Shown here in pieces: positions 53,566-64,000 of a DNA stretch of 64,000 nucleotides; within the stretch, counting starts at the first letter, position 1; each line of letters begins with the position of its first letter. Source of the stretch: Glandiceps talaboti. Its lineage: Eukaryota > Hemichordata > Enteropneusta > Spengelidae. The position numbers and the translations under genes were made by a program. The notes under the pieces are model-generated. The model saw only the letters and a list, made by a program, of their open reading frames with translations. It had not been told where the DNA came from and did not search any database. Where the stretch lies: the NCBI RefSeq assembly GCF_964340395.1, contig NC_135550.1:19465176-19529175 (forward strand), given 5' to 3'.

Positions 53566-54645
53566 ATATTCACTGTTCAAGTAGAGCAGTGACTATTTGT
53601 ACATAGGAAGAATTTATTTTAATAAAAGGATTTGTTCAATGTATGCGTGTTTTCAGTATCAATATATATTTCGTCTTAAGTTTGTTGACGCGGTTATTCC
53701 ACAACTAAGCCTGGGTCCCCCTTTGTTTTTATATATACACGATGCATAAGACTTGGTTCATTATTGTGTGTGTACATAGCCCACACATATTAAAGTCAGC
53801 GAACAATATGATCAACACTGCAGCAAAGGCAAGGACCGAAGATCTTTGTGCGATGCAAGGGTCAAAGGTCAATATGAGCGCGCCATCACCTTGGGTGGCA
53901 AAAGGCATGCTCTCGCTCCTTTGTGTGCATCAATCTTTCAGCTTACTATAAACTGGGAACACGTTTTGTCTCAAGACACCGGGGTTCGATCATTCATTTT
54001 TCACAGCTTTCGGAAATAGCTTGCCCGTGTCACTTGATAACTCAAATACAGGATTCTCACGTGAGATTTGATAACACGGCTCATCCAATAAGTATGAAGC
54101 AACGCGGGTAAAATAATAATTAGTCTCACGTCAATAGCGCTTCTTCAACTGTTGAAGATAAAGTGAAGACATTGGAGCGGTGACTTCAATAAAACATATA
54201 ATCCCTCACTGGAAATTATCAGAACTAATAATATGAATTTTAATGCGTGAAGATAATTTGATGATGTCCAATTTTCCATCACTGAAACCACGGATAGAGA
54301 GTTGGGAACTTTGGCGATGAAATTTCTGCCATTCAGATTTGTATGAAGTGTCACTTGTTTCTCATGGTTGCCAATTCACTGGATCCGGACTTTGGCAGAT
54401 ACATTTTTATAAAAAAAATTGTGTGTAAAATTACCCATTTTTCACCCAAAGAGGTAATTTTATCACGTTTGAATTGTTTATCTACTATAACATAAACATT
54501 GTTGTCAAATCAAAACGAATTTATTATACAATAATGGGCAATATATTTTTATATATCTGGGTGTGCAAACATTTCTTGACTTGGGAGTTTAACTTCCCTG
54601 ACTAATAATATGTTCTGTAATTTTCCAATTTAAGTTCTGACTGAT
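53566..54645. other. 1.1 kb non-coding DNA
   Basis: No gene is recognised. A perfect 12-bp palindrome TCTCACGTGAGA (E-box) lies at 54055-54066. Confidence 0.4.
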
Positions 54646-54921
54646 GTTTTCGAGTTGAAAACATCGCAAAAATAATTTTAAAGAAAAGTTGTAGATGAGC
54701 TAGCCAAAGATTAATTGTCTATCAGAATTTTTATGAAAACAGCACAGCCATATATGTATTACACCTAAGACCGCTACAGTGTACAGGCACAATCAATTCA
54801 GTCCTATTTTCGGGTTGAAAACATCGCAAAAATAATTTTAAAGAAAAGTTGTAGATGAGCCAAAGATTCATTGTCTATCAGTATTTTTATGAAAACAGCA
54901 CCGCCATACATGTATTACACC
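54646..54921. repeat. Direct duplication of ~120 bp, spacing 160 bp
   Basis: The segment starting TTTTCGAGTTGAAAACATCG (about 54647) is repeated starting TTTTCGGGTTGAAAACATCG (about 54807). Both continue AAAATAATTTTAAAGAAAAG and end near GTATTACACC. Differences are few: a 4-bp indel and scattered substitutions. Confidence 0.92.
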
Positions 54922-55004
54922 ATGGTAGCTGAGATGTAAAATCTCTTATACAATACAAGTAAATAACTCGGATAGCTTTATGGTCTATTTAGTTGTAGCC
55001 TGTC

Positions 55005-55103
55005 TGCTTCGCGTCTCACGGAGGATGTCTACATTTCGATCTGTGTGTTTTGCTTCGCGTCTTACGGAGGATGTCTACATCGCGATCTGTGTGCTGTGCT
55101 TCT
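55005..55103. repeat. 46-bp tandem repeat, ~2.2 copies
   Basis: TGCTTCGCGTCTCACGGAGG and TGCTTCGCGTCTTACGGAGG begin at 55005 and 55051, and a third partial TGCTTC is at 55097. The units are nearly identical. Confidence 0.92.
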
Positions 55104-55483
55104 CAGAGTCACTTGTAATACTATCAGCGTGAATCCGTTAAGTTAGTCACGTCCCAAATGGTCGTTATCACCATGCCTGTTTGTACAAATTTATAATATT
55201 AGCATATATGTAAATTATTCTGCTGTTAAGTCTGGTGTTCATCTGAGTAACGAGTGGCTACATTTGAATATAGTCGAGTAGATTGGCACAATGTTATCAT
55301 TTTCCATTGCGACCAATCAGTTTGAGTGCATATTTTTCATTTTATTGGCTTCGCACCGATAGTATTTCAAGGGGCTAGTGAGAAGCACAGCAAAACACAG
55401 ATCACCATGTAGACAAGCTAATAAGTTTGAGGATACGTAAGTAATTACAAGGTAAAAACGGAACTGCCAAAGATTGTTACACA
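55104..55483. other. Non-coding spacer
   Basis: Unique AT-rich sequence; nothing recognised. Confidence 0.4.
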
Positions 55484-56095
55484 ACAACAAGCCTTCATAG
55501 AACACATAGCACCCTAACTGATTTGTTGCATCTCAAAGTTATTCTTCAAATTTAAGTTTGCTCCTGAAAACGAAAATTTAATGAAGGTTAAGAGGAAATG
55601 TCTGTTTGAATAGTAACCATACAACTAACAATATGGGTGGACACATTTGAATGGTGTCTCTCGGAATAAAACTTCCAAATTTATTGAACAATTTACTATT
55701 TGACCTTGAAGACAGAGGTCAAGGTCAAAGCTTTGGTATCCAGCTTGAAAGGTCACCTCTAGAAATATAGGTGCTGACACTTAATGGTGTCACTCGATAC
55801 ACCTTTCACAATTTATTTGACTCTTAATATAGAGATCAAAGTCAAAAGGTCAAGGTATAAAAAGAAAGCTTACGTTTGATGAAATGAGTATACAAATATG
55901 GCTGCCATTGCACCATTTTTTATTCGGTCACAAAACAAAGTGACAAGTCTCACATAGTATGTTACCTCAGTGCCAGGTTTGGTTGAAATCAATGGGGGCA
56001 TGCCAGAGATATGAGGATAAACGCACGCATGCATACACGGACAGACGGGACCTAATGTATTTAGCCCCCCTCTGGGCGATGCGCGTAGGGGTTAA
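55484..56095 (+). mobile_element. Dispersed repeat, family B copy 2
   Basis: The copy aligns with 18989-19700 from ACAACAAGCCTTCATA to the ACGGACAGACGGG tail, followed by a short hairpin-like CCCCCCTCTGGGC segment. It is about 100 bp shorter because the internal modules differ. It contains TCAAGGTCA at about 55720 and further GGTCA-like half sites. It has no coding capacity. Confidence 0.75.
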
Positions 56096-57584
56096 CAGCG
56101 AAGGAAAGAAGTAAGTTTTGATATCTATAGTTTATCCTTGTGTTTCCTTCTTCTGTCTAATGTCTTTGTATACAGAGTCAACTGTGGAGAAAACCCACAC
56201 ATTATGGTTTCTATTAACGGGCGGCTATTCATTGGTATGGATTAGTATTTCAAGTTGTCTTTCAATTCTATCATTGTAGCGTTCTGTCATGTACAATTCA
56301 CTCCGACCTATAGTGAGTTAAAACAAATAAAAATAAGTGTATTAGCTTCATCCTTCAAATCGTCTTGTTACATTTTGAACCACTTCACTCGATCCTCTTT
56401 CATTGCTTTCCAATCAATGTATTTCTACTAAAAAACGATCTCTTTATTCCCGTTACACTGTAAGTTGTCTAATCTCGGTGAAATCACATCAAATGACAAT
56501 TGGATGACATTTAACATCGACAATTGAATGGTGTGTGTGTGAGAGAGACGTATTTTAATCATGAAGGTGTCAAAACGACTTCACATAAGTGTTCAATCCA
56601 ATAGAACACGTTCTACTTGTAATCAAATTTTAAAAAAAACATTGGTAATGTGAGTCACAGACGACCGTAGACTGTCACGGCGATGGCGAAAGTACGACAT
56701 TGAAATGATAAATGCAGTTCTATCTTTTAAAAGACAAATTTAGAAGCCGTATTTCTGGCGGTCATGATCCAAACCCAAGTATAAATCTGCATGTATTTGT
56801 CAAGAACATCTTGTAATCGGGAAGTGGCGAAGTACCTTTAAAATAATATAAAAAAAATAAAATGATAAATGTAAATGATAATATGTTGTTTCGGTTTCTT
56901 TGGTTTCCAATAGGTCAAGGGTCACTATGATAGGAAGCAACTGCAGATGTACTGGTCGGAGAAGAAGATGTTGAGGTAGCTATTGATGCATCGCTTAGCA
57001 AAGTCGTCCAAAGAATGAGGGGGCTGGGGGCACCTTTATGAAGAATTAGAAGACTATCAGGCTAAATTACTTTCTAGAAAAAACAAAACAAAAATTGACT
57101 GTTGGAGAAGAGAAGATTTTATTTTGTGTATGAAAGCTAGTCATCTGAAATACTAGATATATCAATATTGCACACGAACAGAGTAGAATCCCAAACTCAC
57201 GTAATACGTGTAGAAAAACGAAGTCACGGAGATGTTGGGATACAAATCCAATTCATACCCATCACACATCACAGTAAATGTTGTGTACGTTTTGTTTTGT
57301 TTGTAGATTTGTGTTTGTGTTCTTCCTAAAATTAAGAAACTGAGCGAGCAAATATATAACAAATATGGCTTATTTCATTGACTTTTTTTAGGGTGACAAT
57401 AATCCTTTCTTTATGTTAAGTAAAATATACAGACAGTCAACACATGGAGTCTAAAAATAATCCGGAAAAAATAGTTAGGGTAGTTATAAAAGTATTTACA
57501 AAAGCTGGCCGATGTGTCAAGTAGTCAGAATCCATCGTAACTTCGACAACTCAGTGAAACCACAGGAAAAGAGGCGAAAATTTG

Positions 57585-57586
<2 letters not shown>
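56096..57586. other. 1.5 kb non-coding DNA
   Basis: No gene, RNA or element is recognised; the ORFs are short. Confidence 0.4.

Positions 57587-57678
<92 letters not shown>
57587..57678. repeat. (AT)n array, ~92 bp
   Basis: Uninterrupted AT dinucleotides. Confidence 0.98.
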
Positions 57679-57680
<2 letters not shown>

Positions 57681-59881
57681 TTTTCTAGTAGCATCTGTAC
57701 CTATTACTAGAAGGATGAGTCACCATGACATTATGACCCATAGAAAAATGTCATTTATGTCAAATATACGAGGATCATACACACTATCTATTTCCTGTGA
57801 AATGGCGAAGTGTGAGAAAAGATGGGTATAAGTGATGACGTTGAGATGTTGAAATAGCATTGCTGAGTGCTTTCAGTTTACGGTAGCCGTTGTACATATT
57901 TCTTCCTAAAGTATGATCGCTACTACTACCCGCGACCTACCACCATAAACACGATGATGTAGGCGGGAGATGTACGAAGCACAGCTGCAGTCACGCGGTA
58001 TTCGAATCGGAGCTACTATACACGTCGTAACATTAAAATGAACTCTATCGTGCCACGATTTAGGGGCTGTCAGAGAATTCGGAGATTGGAAATCTAATTT
58101 TAAAATGGATATAGCCATAAATCAAATTATTTCGGAAAGGCATTTATTATTGATTTCCAGTTCGTGAAAAATGCGGTACGGAAGAAGGCTTAGGCAGAGC
58201 TACAAAGTAAAAGGCTCCAATATTCAGTGTGCATGACTTGTGTGGTATATGTAACTACTTTGCTGCAAACCGTTTCACTAGTATTTCATATGATTAATAT
58301 CTCTATGTATAAGACAGTGACAATTAAACAAGGAACCTGGCACTCAAAATAAAAAATACATTTTTTTTCATATAAATGTTTTGCGATGTAAAAAAGGAAA
58401 AGAAAAATTGAATTGAAAAACACACACCTTGATCTGAGTTGAACCTTATTGGTCTGACGTAGAGCAAACACTGCACCTGACTTTTGCTCTATTCTGCCCC
58501 CTCTCCCTCCCCCTCCCTCCCCCTCCCCTTGTAATAAGCTATAAATGATTTGTGATGTACAGCGTTCTAAGGGATTAATCCATAAAGGTATCGATAACCG
58601 CACGTAACAAAAATAGCCTGGACACTTACCATTCATATGCATAAACTTGCGACATGGTAGTTGGTAGTAGTTCCGACACAATACACGTGCAGTGCACCCA
58701 GGTTTACATGTAAAGTGCTGTTCACCTTATTGTATATTGAAAATATTACAATCACTAGCTACAAAGAAAAAAATATTGAAATAGAGGAGAAACGTGTTCA
58801 CTCCATGTGGTTGAATGAGATGGGCGGGTTTACAACTACTAAAAATAGCATCCAGGCGGAGTTTGTGAATGTAAAAAGCAGTAGACGTCTCACGGGAATA
58901 CAGACGCTATAAAATAGCCATATTTGAATTCAGAAAATTACAGGAGTCTACGTTGAAAGAACAGTAAATTTATTAATATGAAGCACGCTACGTCCATGAA
59001 TTTGTCACGAATTTGGTCCCATCTCTCCTTTGGGAATTTCACACACCCATGTACACGCTATTCAACTTGCCGGGGAAAAAAAACCGAGTAGTGCGAAATC
59101 GAAAATGCGGGTAGTAGTCGACAAATTAAACGCTCGGACCGGAAGTAGCCAATTACTTTTAAAGCATAACGAGTCCGATATATATCATTATAGCGATAAA
59201 TTAGTAATGAAAAACAATGAGTTATTTGGTATCAACACGCTGTGAATTGGCTGTGGTTACTTTGTTTTGAAGTTTCAGAACTGTACATGTGAAATATTCA
59301 CTAAATATCGCTCTGTTTAAGCAGTCTGTAATTGGGCCGATTTTGTAAGCTTTACATCGCAATTTGGAGAGCAATTGTTATGGAATGATTGAGCGTCCTG
59401 AATTAATGAGAATAAATGTTGACCCGACAGATGGTTACCATTGGCAGTCGCAAGAGGGCGTGCTTCCTGTAATTTTGCGATAGCTCAAAATTACTTTTTG
59501 TTTATTCAACCTAATTGAACCGACTTTCACTTCACTTAATGTGCGAGGTCATCTAGTTCACAACACAAACTAAAGAATAGCTGTGCCGCTGTCTCGTGGT
59601 AGAGCGAATTACAGTCTGGTTGTAGCATTTCATGGTGAATAAATTTGACGCAAAGTGATTGGACTCTCTCACCAGTACCATACCCATTCTCATTAAAAAT
59701 TCATGAAAAATTTGAATAAGGTAAAATTTGATCCCTGGCTGTGTGCCAAACCGATTGACAAAATTAATTCGTATTTTTACAATAAAGGATGTCTAGAGCA
59801 TTGCAACACCTATTAACTGTTTACTGCACAGTATCAAGTTTTCAGACTATTGCGATAGAAATCGAGTGATGACTATATGGA
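57679..59881. other. 2.2 kb non-coding DNA
   Basis: A C/T-rich tract (CCCTCTCCCTCCCC type) lies at 58497-58529. ORFs (131 codons minus at 58286-58681; 83 and 71 codons plus) show no family. A TGGTAGAGCG segment near 59598 resembles a tRNA A-box, but no B-box follows. Confidence 0.4.
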
Positions 59882-60151
59882 ATGAAATTCCAAAAGCGGC
59901 GCCAAATATTCTCCGAACCACATTTGAATTTGTACAAAGAGTTGACTTTCTACGCCAACGTTATCCACGATTACATTCGTTTTGTATATAGACCAGATGA
60001 GTGCATCGGTAGCCACTGTCAAGAGCTGCAATTAGGCAGAGAGGTTTCCAAGTCCACTGTTGTTATTAATATTAGTTGTTGTAGGCAATTCAACCTATGT
60101 GATGATCAAGTTCAAGAAATCATCTCAGTCACAAATAACCTGGAATTGTAA
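59882..60151 (+). CDS. ORF of 89 codons, doubtful
   Basis: ATG at 59882 opens a frame of ordinary composition with four Cys in the second half (CIGSHCQ, SCCRQFNLC), ending in TAA. An AATAAA lies at 60217-60222, about 65 bp past the stop. No signal peptide, acceptor or known domain is visible, and the length is within chance range. Confidence 0.15.
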   Translation: MKFQKRRQIFSEPHLNLYKELTFYANVIHDYIRFVYRPDECIGSHCQELQLGREVSKSTVVINISCCRQFNLCDDQVQEIISVTNNLEL

Positions 60152-60333
60152 TATTTTATAGAAGAAAATGGAACTATGTATTATTGATGATTTATTTTGA
60201 ACCCAGTAGCAATCAAAATAAAATAATCGATGGAAGAATATCCGGATGTTTTACCCAAATTATTGCAATAACATTATTTCAATAATTTGTCTTGTGTATA
60301 TATATCCTTGTATGCCATTTTATGTATGCATGT
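60152..60333. other. AT-rich spacer
   Basis: Unique AT-rich sequence before the ATGT array; nothing beyond the AATAAA motif noted for the preceding ORF. Confidence 0.4.
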
Positions 60334-60600
60334 TATGTATGTATGTATGTATGTATGTATGTATGTATGTATGTATGTATGTATGTATGTATGTATGTAT
60401 GTATGTATGTATGTATGTATGTATGTATGTATGTATGTATGTATGTATGTATGTATGTGTATGTATGTGTGCGTGTATGTATGTATGTATGTGTGTATGT
60501 TTTTATCTACATGTATGTATGTATGTATGTATGTATGTATGTATGTATGTATGTATGTATGGTGTGTATGTGTGTATGTATGTGTATATATCTATATGTG
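60334..60600. repeat. (ATGT)n array, two blocks
   Basis: Pure ATGT runs from about 60334 to 60457, then mixed GTGT/ATGT to about 60500, a short TTTTATCTAC break, and a second ATGT block from about 60511 to 60560 decaying to 60600. Six overlapping ORFs are repeat translations. Confidence 0.97.
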
Positions 60601-62390
60601 TGTTGATACCGTTCGTTGTAGGATTTTCTACATAAATGACTTTTATATTTTTCATGAGGCGATGACAGCGTCGAAGTTTGATTTCCCATATAGCCACGAG
60701 GTATCAATCAAAATTGACCCCAATATAAATCTATTCACTAAACTTTGCATCAATTGATAATAATACCCCCCTTCGTTATCTCTATTTGTTTGCCGTATCT
60801 CCTTCAACCTGGCCAACTTTCCAAATTGATACTGGATAAATGCCAAGGATCCCTTAAGACATCATTAATATCAACAATTCTTGAGATTTGGATTTGAAAT
60901 ATTAATGTGATTGTGCAGAAACTAAAGGACAGGCGGGTTGGGGTAAAATTTATCAATCGTGGAATCTGTACCTTGGAAAAAAATATATATTCACGAGGGA
61001 AAACTTGTTCACAAACTTTGACGAGAAAGGAGATGTACAAGGAATGACGGGTCGAAGGGTGAAATGAATTTGGGCTAGAGGTGATGAAGTGTAATTTCTC
61101 AAGACCAGAAGGTATTTCACCTATGGTAACCCCAATTTTCTGCCATTTAACATTTATTCCGTGTAGCATGTAACCATGGCAGTTGTCTCCGGGCGATGGC
61201 ACGACATCGCCAACGTTACAACCACACCAAACGTCAGCCGAGCTTCAGCAAATAACTGCACTGAAATAGTATCCATTCGTTATGTGTAAATAACATTCTA
61301 CTCTCAAATTTGCGTTGGGGTCATTATACAAACACAACAAATACTTCTTTCTAATACGGTGTAATGTTATGAACCAAACTATGGGTATGTATGGGGGCAA
61401 TAGTTAATATGTCCAGAGAGTTAATTCAGAGAGGAATTTGTAGCCTCCGATTCATCATCGCGACATATTGATTATTTTTTAGTGCAAAGGTTCGGTGGTA
61501 TAGATGTCAAGGGAAGTAAACTTATTTAGTGTTAGTGTAATTTGTGCAGTGTGGTTCCAATTGAATTCAATCCACTCAGTCTGTGATTCTTTACGTGAAC
61601 TTTTCAACAAAATACTAGATATTTCAGTAGTCAACAAAATTAGCGCTGGCGTCGTCGCGGAAGTTCTGTCTGTTTGTGTCGGCCAAGTATAATCACCGAT
61701 TGAATATGAAGGCAATTACGAGCTTGTCAATGCTCCCACTATCAAGTAATCACTCAAATAATTGCCAATCAAATGCAAACTACTAAACTGTTTCAGGAAA
61801 ACTTCAGAAAATAAGATTGTTGCAATTTGACAATCTCAAATAGACAATATTTGTGGCGACTGTCTGACTAAATCTTGTTTACCGTGTTTGCTTGTCGTTA
61901 ATCACTAATATATTACGTTAGGAAACTCTCTCAAATTACTATCACTTTCATATGGAGGTAATTGTTTAGGTTGCCATGGTAACGTCATGACATGATGGGA
62001 GATGTGCAAGTTTGATATGCATGCACAGTCACATCTTTGACCACTTCAAAACAGCAAGACGGTTTATGTTAGTCATGCATTGATAAGAATGATTTCCTAC
62101 GACACCTACAAATACTGACACTTCTTACTATTCATCCTCCCATCTCATCTCATTTCGTCAATTTATATGATATATCTCTGGAAGTTACACATCATCGACT
62201 TTTCAAATGCCTATGAAATAATGTGATATTTTTCAATCATGTTCGTAAGCTGTGTTTTTCGCATTCGAGTTTGTCACAAACTCTTCTGACGTGTTTAATG
62301 AAACACTTTAAATATAATATCTTGTATAAAATCTTGGTTAGCCTTGTTTTCGAGTATAGATTCGATTAATTAATGTAAGCATTTTTGCAC
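60601..62390. other. 1.8 kb non-coding DNA
   Basis: No gene is recognised. The minus-strand 132-codon ORF (60804-61202) and the opposite-strand pair at 61479-61715 show no known motif. The X-box-like motif at 61970 is listed separately. Confidence 0.4.
61970..61987. promoter_or_regulatory. RFX X-box-like palindrome next to a CRE half site
   Basis: GTTGCCATGGTAAC matches the 14-bp RFX X-box pattern at nearly every position, and it overlaps a cAMP-response-like ACGTCA at 61982-61987. RFX-plus-CREB pairs are known from MHC class II promoters, and RFX sites alone from ciliary gene promoters. No gene is seen nearby in this window. Confidence 0.35.
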
Positions 62391-62620
<230 letters not shown>

Positions 62621-63266
62621 TTTATACAATCCCTTAAGCCCAGTTAATTATAATATTTAGTTACCGGTACTATAGAAAGTTTCGGCGAATGTTTCAGGTG
62701 TAAGATTATTTTGAGTACGTGCAATTTTGTAATACTTTTGTCGGCGTTATGTCTTGTACGGTAACTTTATTCTGTAAACAGCAATTTATAATGAAACCAC
62801 AATCCATAACTTCTCTACAATTAAGCCATATATGAAGCATTAAGCCCCACACTTTCACGTTACTCATCTTTTAATGGGTTTTTGATATTGGCTCCCTCTT
62901 TCAAGTTTACCGCAGCTATGAAATACTAAATGGTGTCCGTGTTTTGATATTAACTATAAACTGAATATTTCTAGAAAATCCGTATAAACAGCTTCGTTCA
63001 CGGCGCAAACACATATTTCTAATAGTTTACATGTACGGAAGGAGGCTTCTGGCTGTAGACAGTTGGGTAGGCTAAGATCTATAACAAGTCTTCGTAGTTG
63101 ACACAGATCTTTAATAAAAGTATTTTGGGCTGTGTATAAAGTTCTATGAATGTAATGTTATCAGAAAATGATTTATGCGCTAAACACGTCAGAACATTTG
63201 TCTGATATTGGTTTCTGATCTTAATAACGAACTGTCAACCATATATAGCCATCATTGATATGATCA
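62621..63266. other. Non-coding spacer
   Basis: Unique AT-rich sequence; nothing recognised. Confidence 0.4.
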
Positions 63267-63299
63267 CACATACACACCACACACACACGCACACACGCA

Positions 63300-63331
<32 letters not shown>

Positions 63332-63378
63332 CACACACACATACATACATACATACATACATACATACATACATACAT

Positions 63379-63413
<35 letters not shown>

Positions 63414-63458
63414 TACATACATACATACATACATACATACATACATACATACATACAT
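63267..63458. repeat. Compound (CA)n-(GCAC)n-(CA)n-(CATA)n array
   Basis: CA at about 63267-63296, GCAC at about 63296-63318, CA at about 63318-63341, CATA at about 63341-63396, CA at about 63396-63412, CATA at about 63412-63458. The block order repeats. ORFs on both strands are repeat translations. Confidence 0.97.
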
Positions 63459-64000
63459 GTAATGATATTGTAATGATACTATTCATTCATAATATACTAC
63501 TATACATTGTATTGTATTGTCATACGACAACATATACATGGACATATTAATGTATGTATTGTCAATATATTAAACATATTAGAGAGGAAAAAGACAGAGA
63601 CAGAGACTGCCATATACGTTACACTCAAACGATCAAGACATTGGCAGCTGTCTAGCTGTGAATAATTTGTATTGATTTGTAACTGTATACCAATTGTAGG
63701 TACTACATTTACTCAGTTGTATTTGACATGTTCTGGTTAAAGCCACACAGCGTTAAGTGTATTTAAGTCAGGTAGATGCATTCTCCAGGTAAGAAGAGAT
63801 TCCAGATAGCTATTCGTACGATGAATGTTGCATATGCAACCCAGGAAGCAGGAAGTGTTGCAAATATTCACATTTTTAAAAGATCAGTATCATTCCGTGC
63901 ATCGCCAAACAATCCAAGTTGGCTTTACTGTCATCAATAGCTACTGAATCACTAACGTTGAGCTATAGCCAGCTATGTTAGGATCTCTCTATGTATATTC
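63459..64000. other. Non-coding DNA to window end
   Basis: AT-rich unique sequence; no gene, RNA or repeat recognised. Confidence 0.4.

Noticed and set aside
59570-59650. tRNA-like or SINE head (TGGTAGAGCG)
   Set aside because: An A-box-like segment is present, but no B-box (GGTTC-A-TCC) follows at the right distance and no cloverleaf can be drawn.
60246-60757. Cys/Met/Tyr/Val-rich ORFs as Cys-rich peptides
   Set aside because: They are pure ATGT repeat translations; the same peptides appear at 33.3, 42.7 and 63.3 kb.

Overview
This window looks like 64 kb of AT-rich, gene-poor animal (metazoan) nuclear DNA, intergenic or deep intronic. The support is: very dense microsatellites of many classes, compact inverted-repeat elements, an old LINE reverse-transcriptase relic, dispersed repeat families, no long non-repetitive ORFs, and no operons or ribosome binding sites. 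The repeat style (long ACAT/ATGT and ACAG arrays, a dispersed repeat with GGTCAAGGTCA-like modules ending near a GACGGACAGAC-like tail) resembles marine invertebrate genomes, but the species cannot be named from sequence alone.

Layout. 1-12.5 kb: mostly unique AT-rich DNA, with a pentanucleotide ATCAC/GTGAT satellite in both orientations (1.1 and 4.7-5.2 kb), an 0.8-kb repeat with inverted G-rich ends (3.4-4.2 kb) and an 89-bp tandem repeat (5.6-5.9 kb). 12.5-27 kb: compound microsatellites, an 84-bp miniature inverted-repeat element (16.4 kb), the first copy of a dispersed ~0.7-kb repeat (19.0-19.7 kb), an ACAG array (23.3 kb) and a 100-bp pure CT tract (26.6 kb). 27-36 kb: unremarkable apart from CA and ATGT/GT arrays (33.2-33.6 kb) and another copy of the G-rich-end repeat (35.6 kb). 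36.7-39.2 kb: a cluster of inverted-repeat elements, including a 743-bp structure with two 287-bp arms about 92% identical. 41.1-41.4 kb: a cluster of small perfect palindromes. 42.7-46.4 kb: further arrays, a 142-bp TA-flanked inverted-repeat element, a degenerate 150-bp tandem repeat, and a 0.5-kb compound array closed by a perfect 35-bp palindrome. 47.7-51.7 kb: AT arrays, a 41-bp minisatellite carrying TCAAGGTCA motifs, a G-quadruplex-type tract, and the LINE relic. 53-58 kb: CA/CCA arrays, several short tandem duplications, and the second copy of the dispersed repeat. 58-64 kb: ATGT, GATA and CA/CATA arrays and a perfect X-box-like motif.

No protein-coding gene can be called with confidence. 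The longest non-repetitive ORF (134 codons) is about what chance gives in 64 kb at roughly 62% A+T (rough estimate by eye). A few stretches with a plausible splice acceptor or poly(A) signal are listed as low-confidence candidate exons. The best-supported content is therefore mobile-element debris, inverted-repeat elements and tandem repeats; the most interesting signals are the long hairpin at 38.3-39.0 kb, the nuclear-receptor-site minisatellite at 49.5 kb, and the large excess of G/C homopolymer runs.
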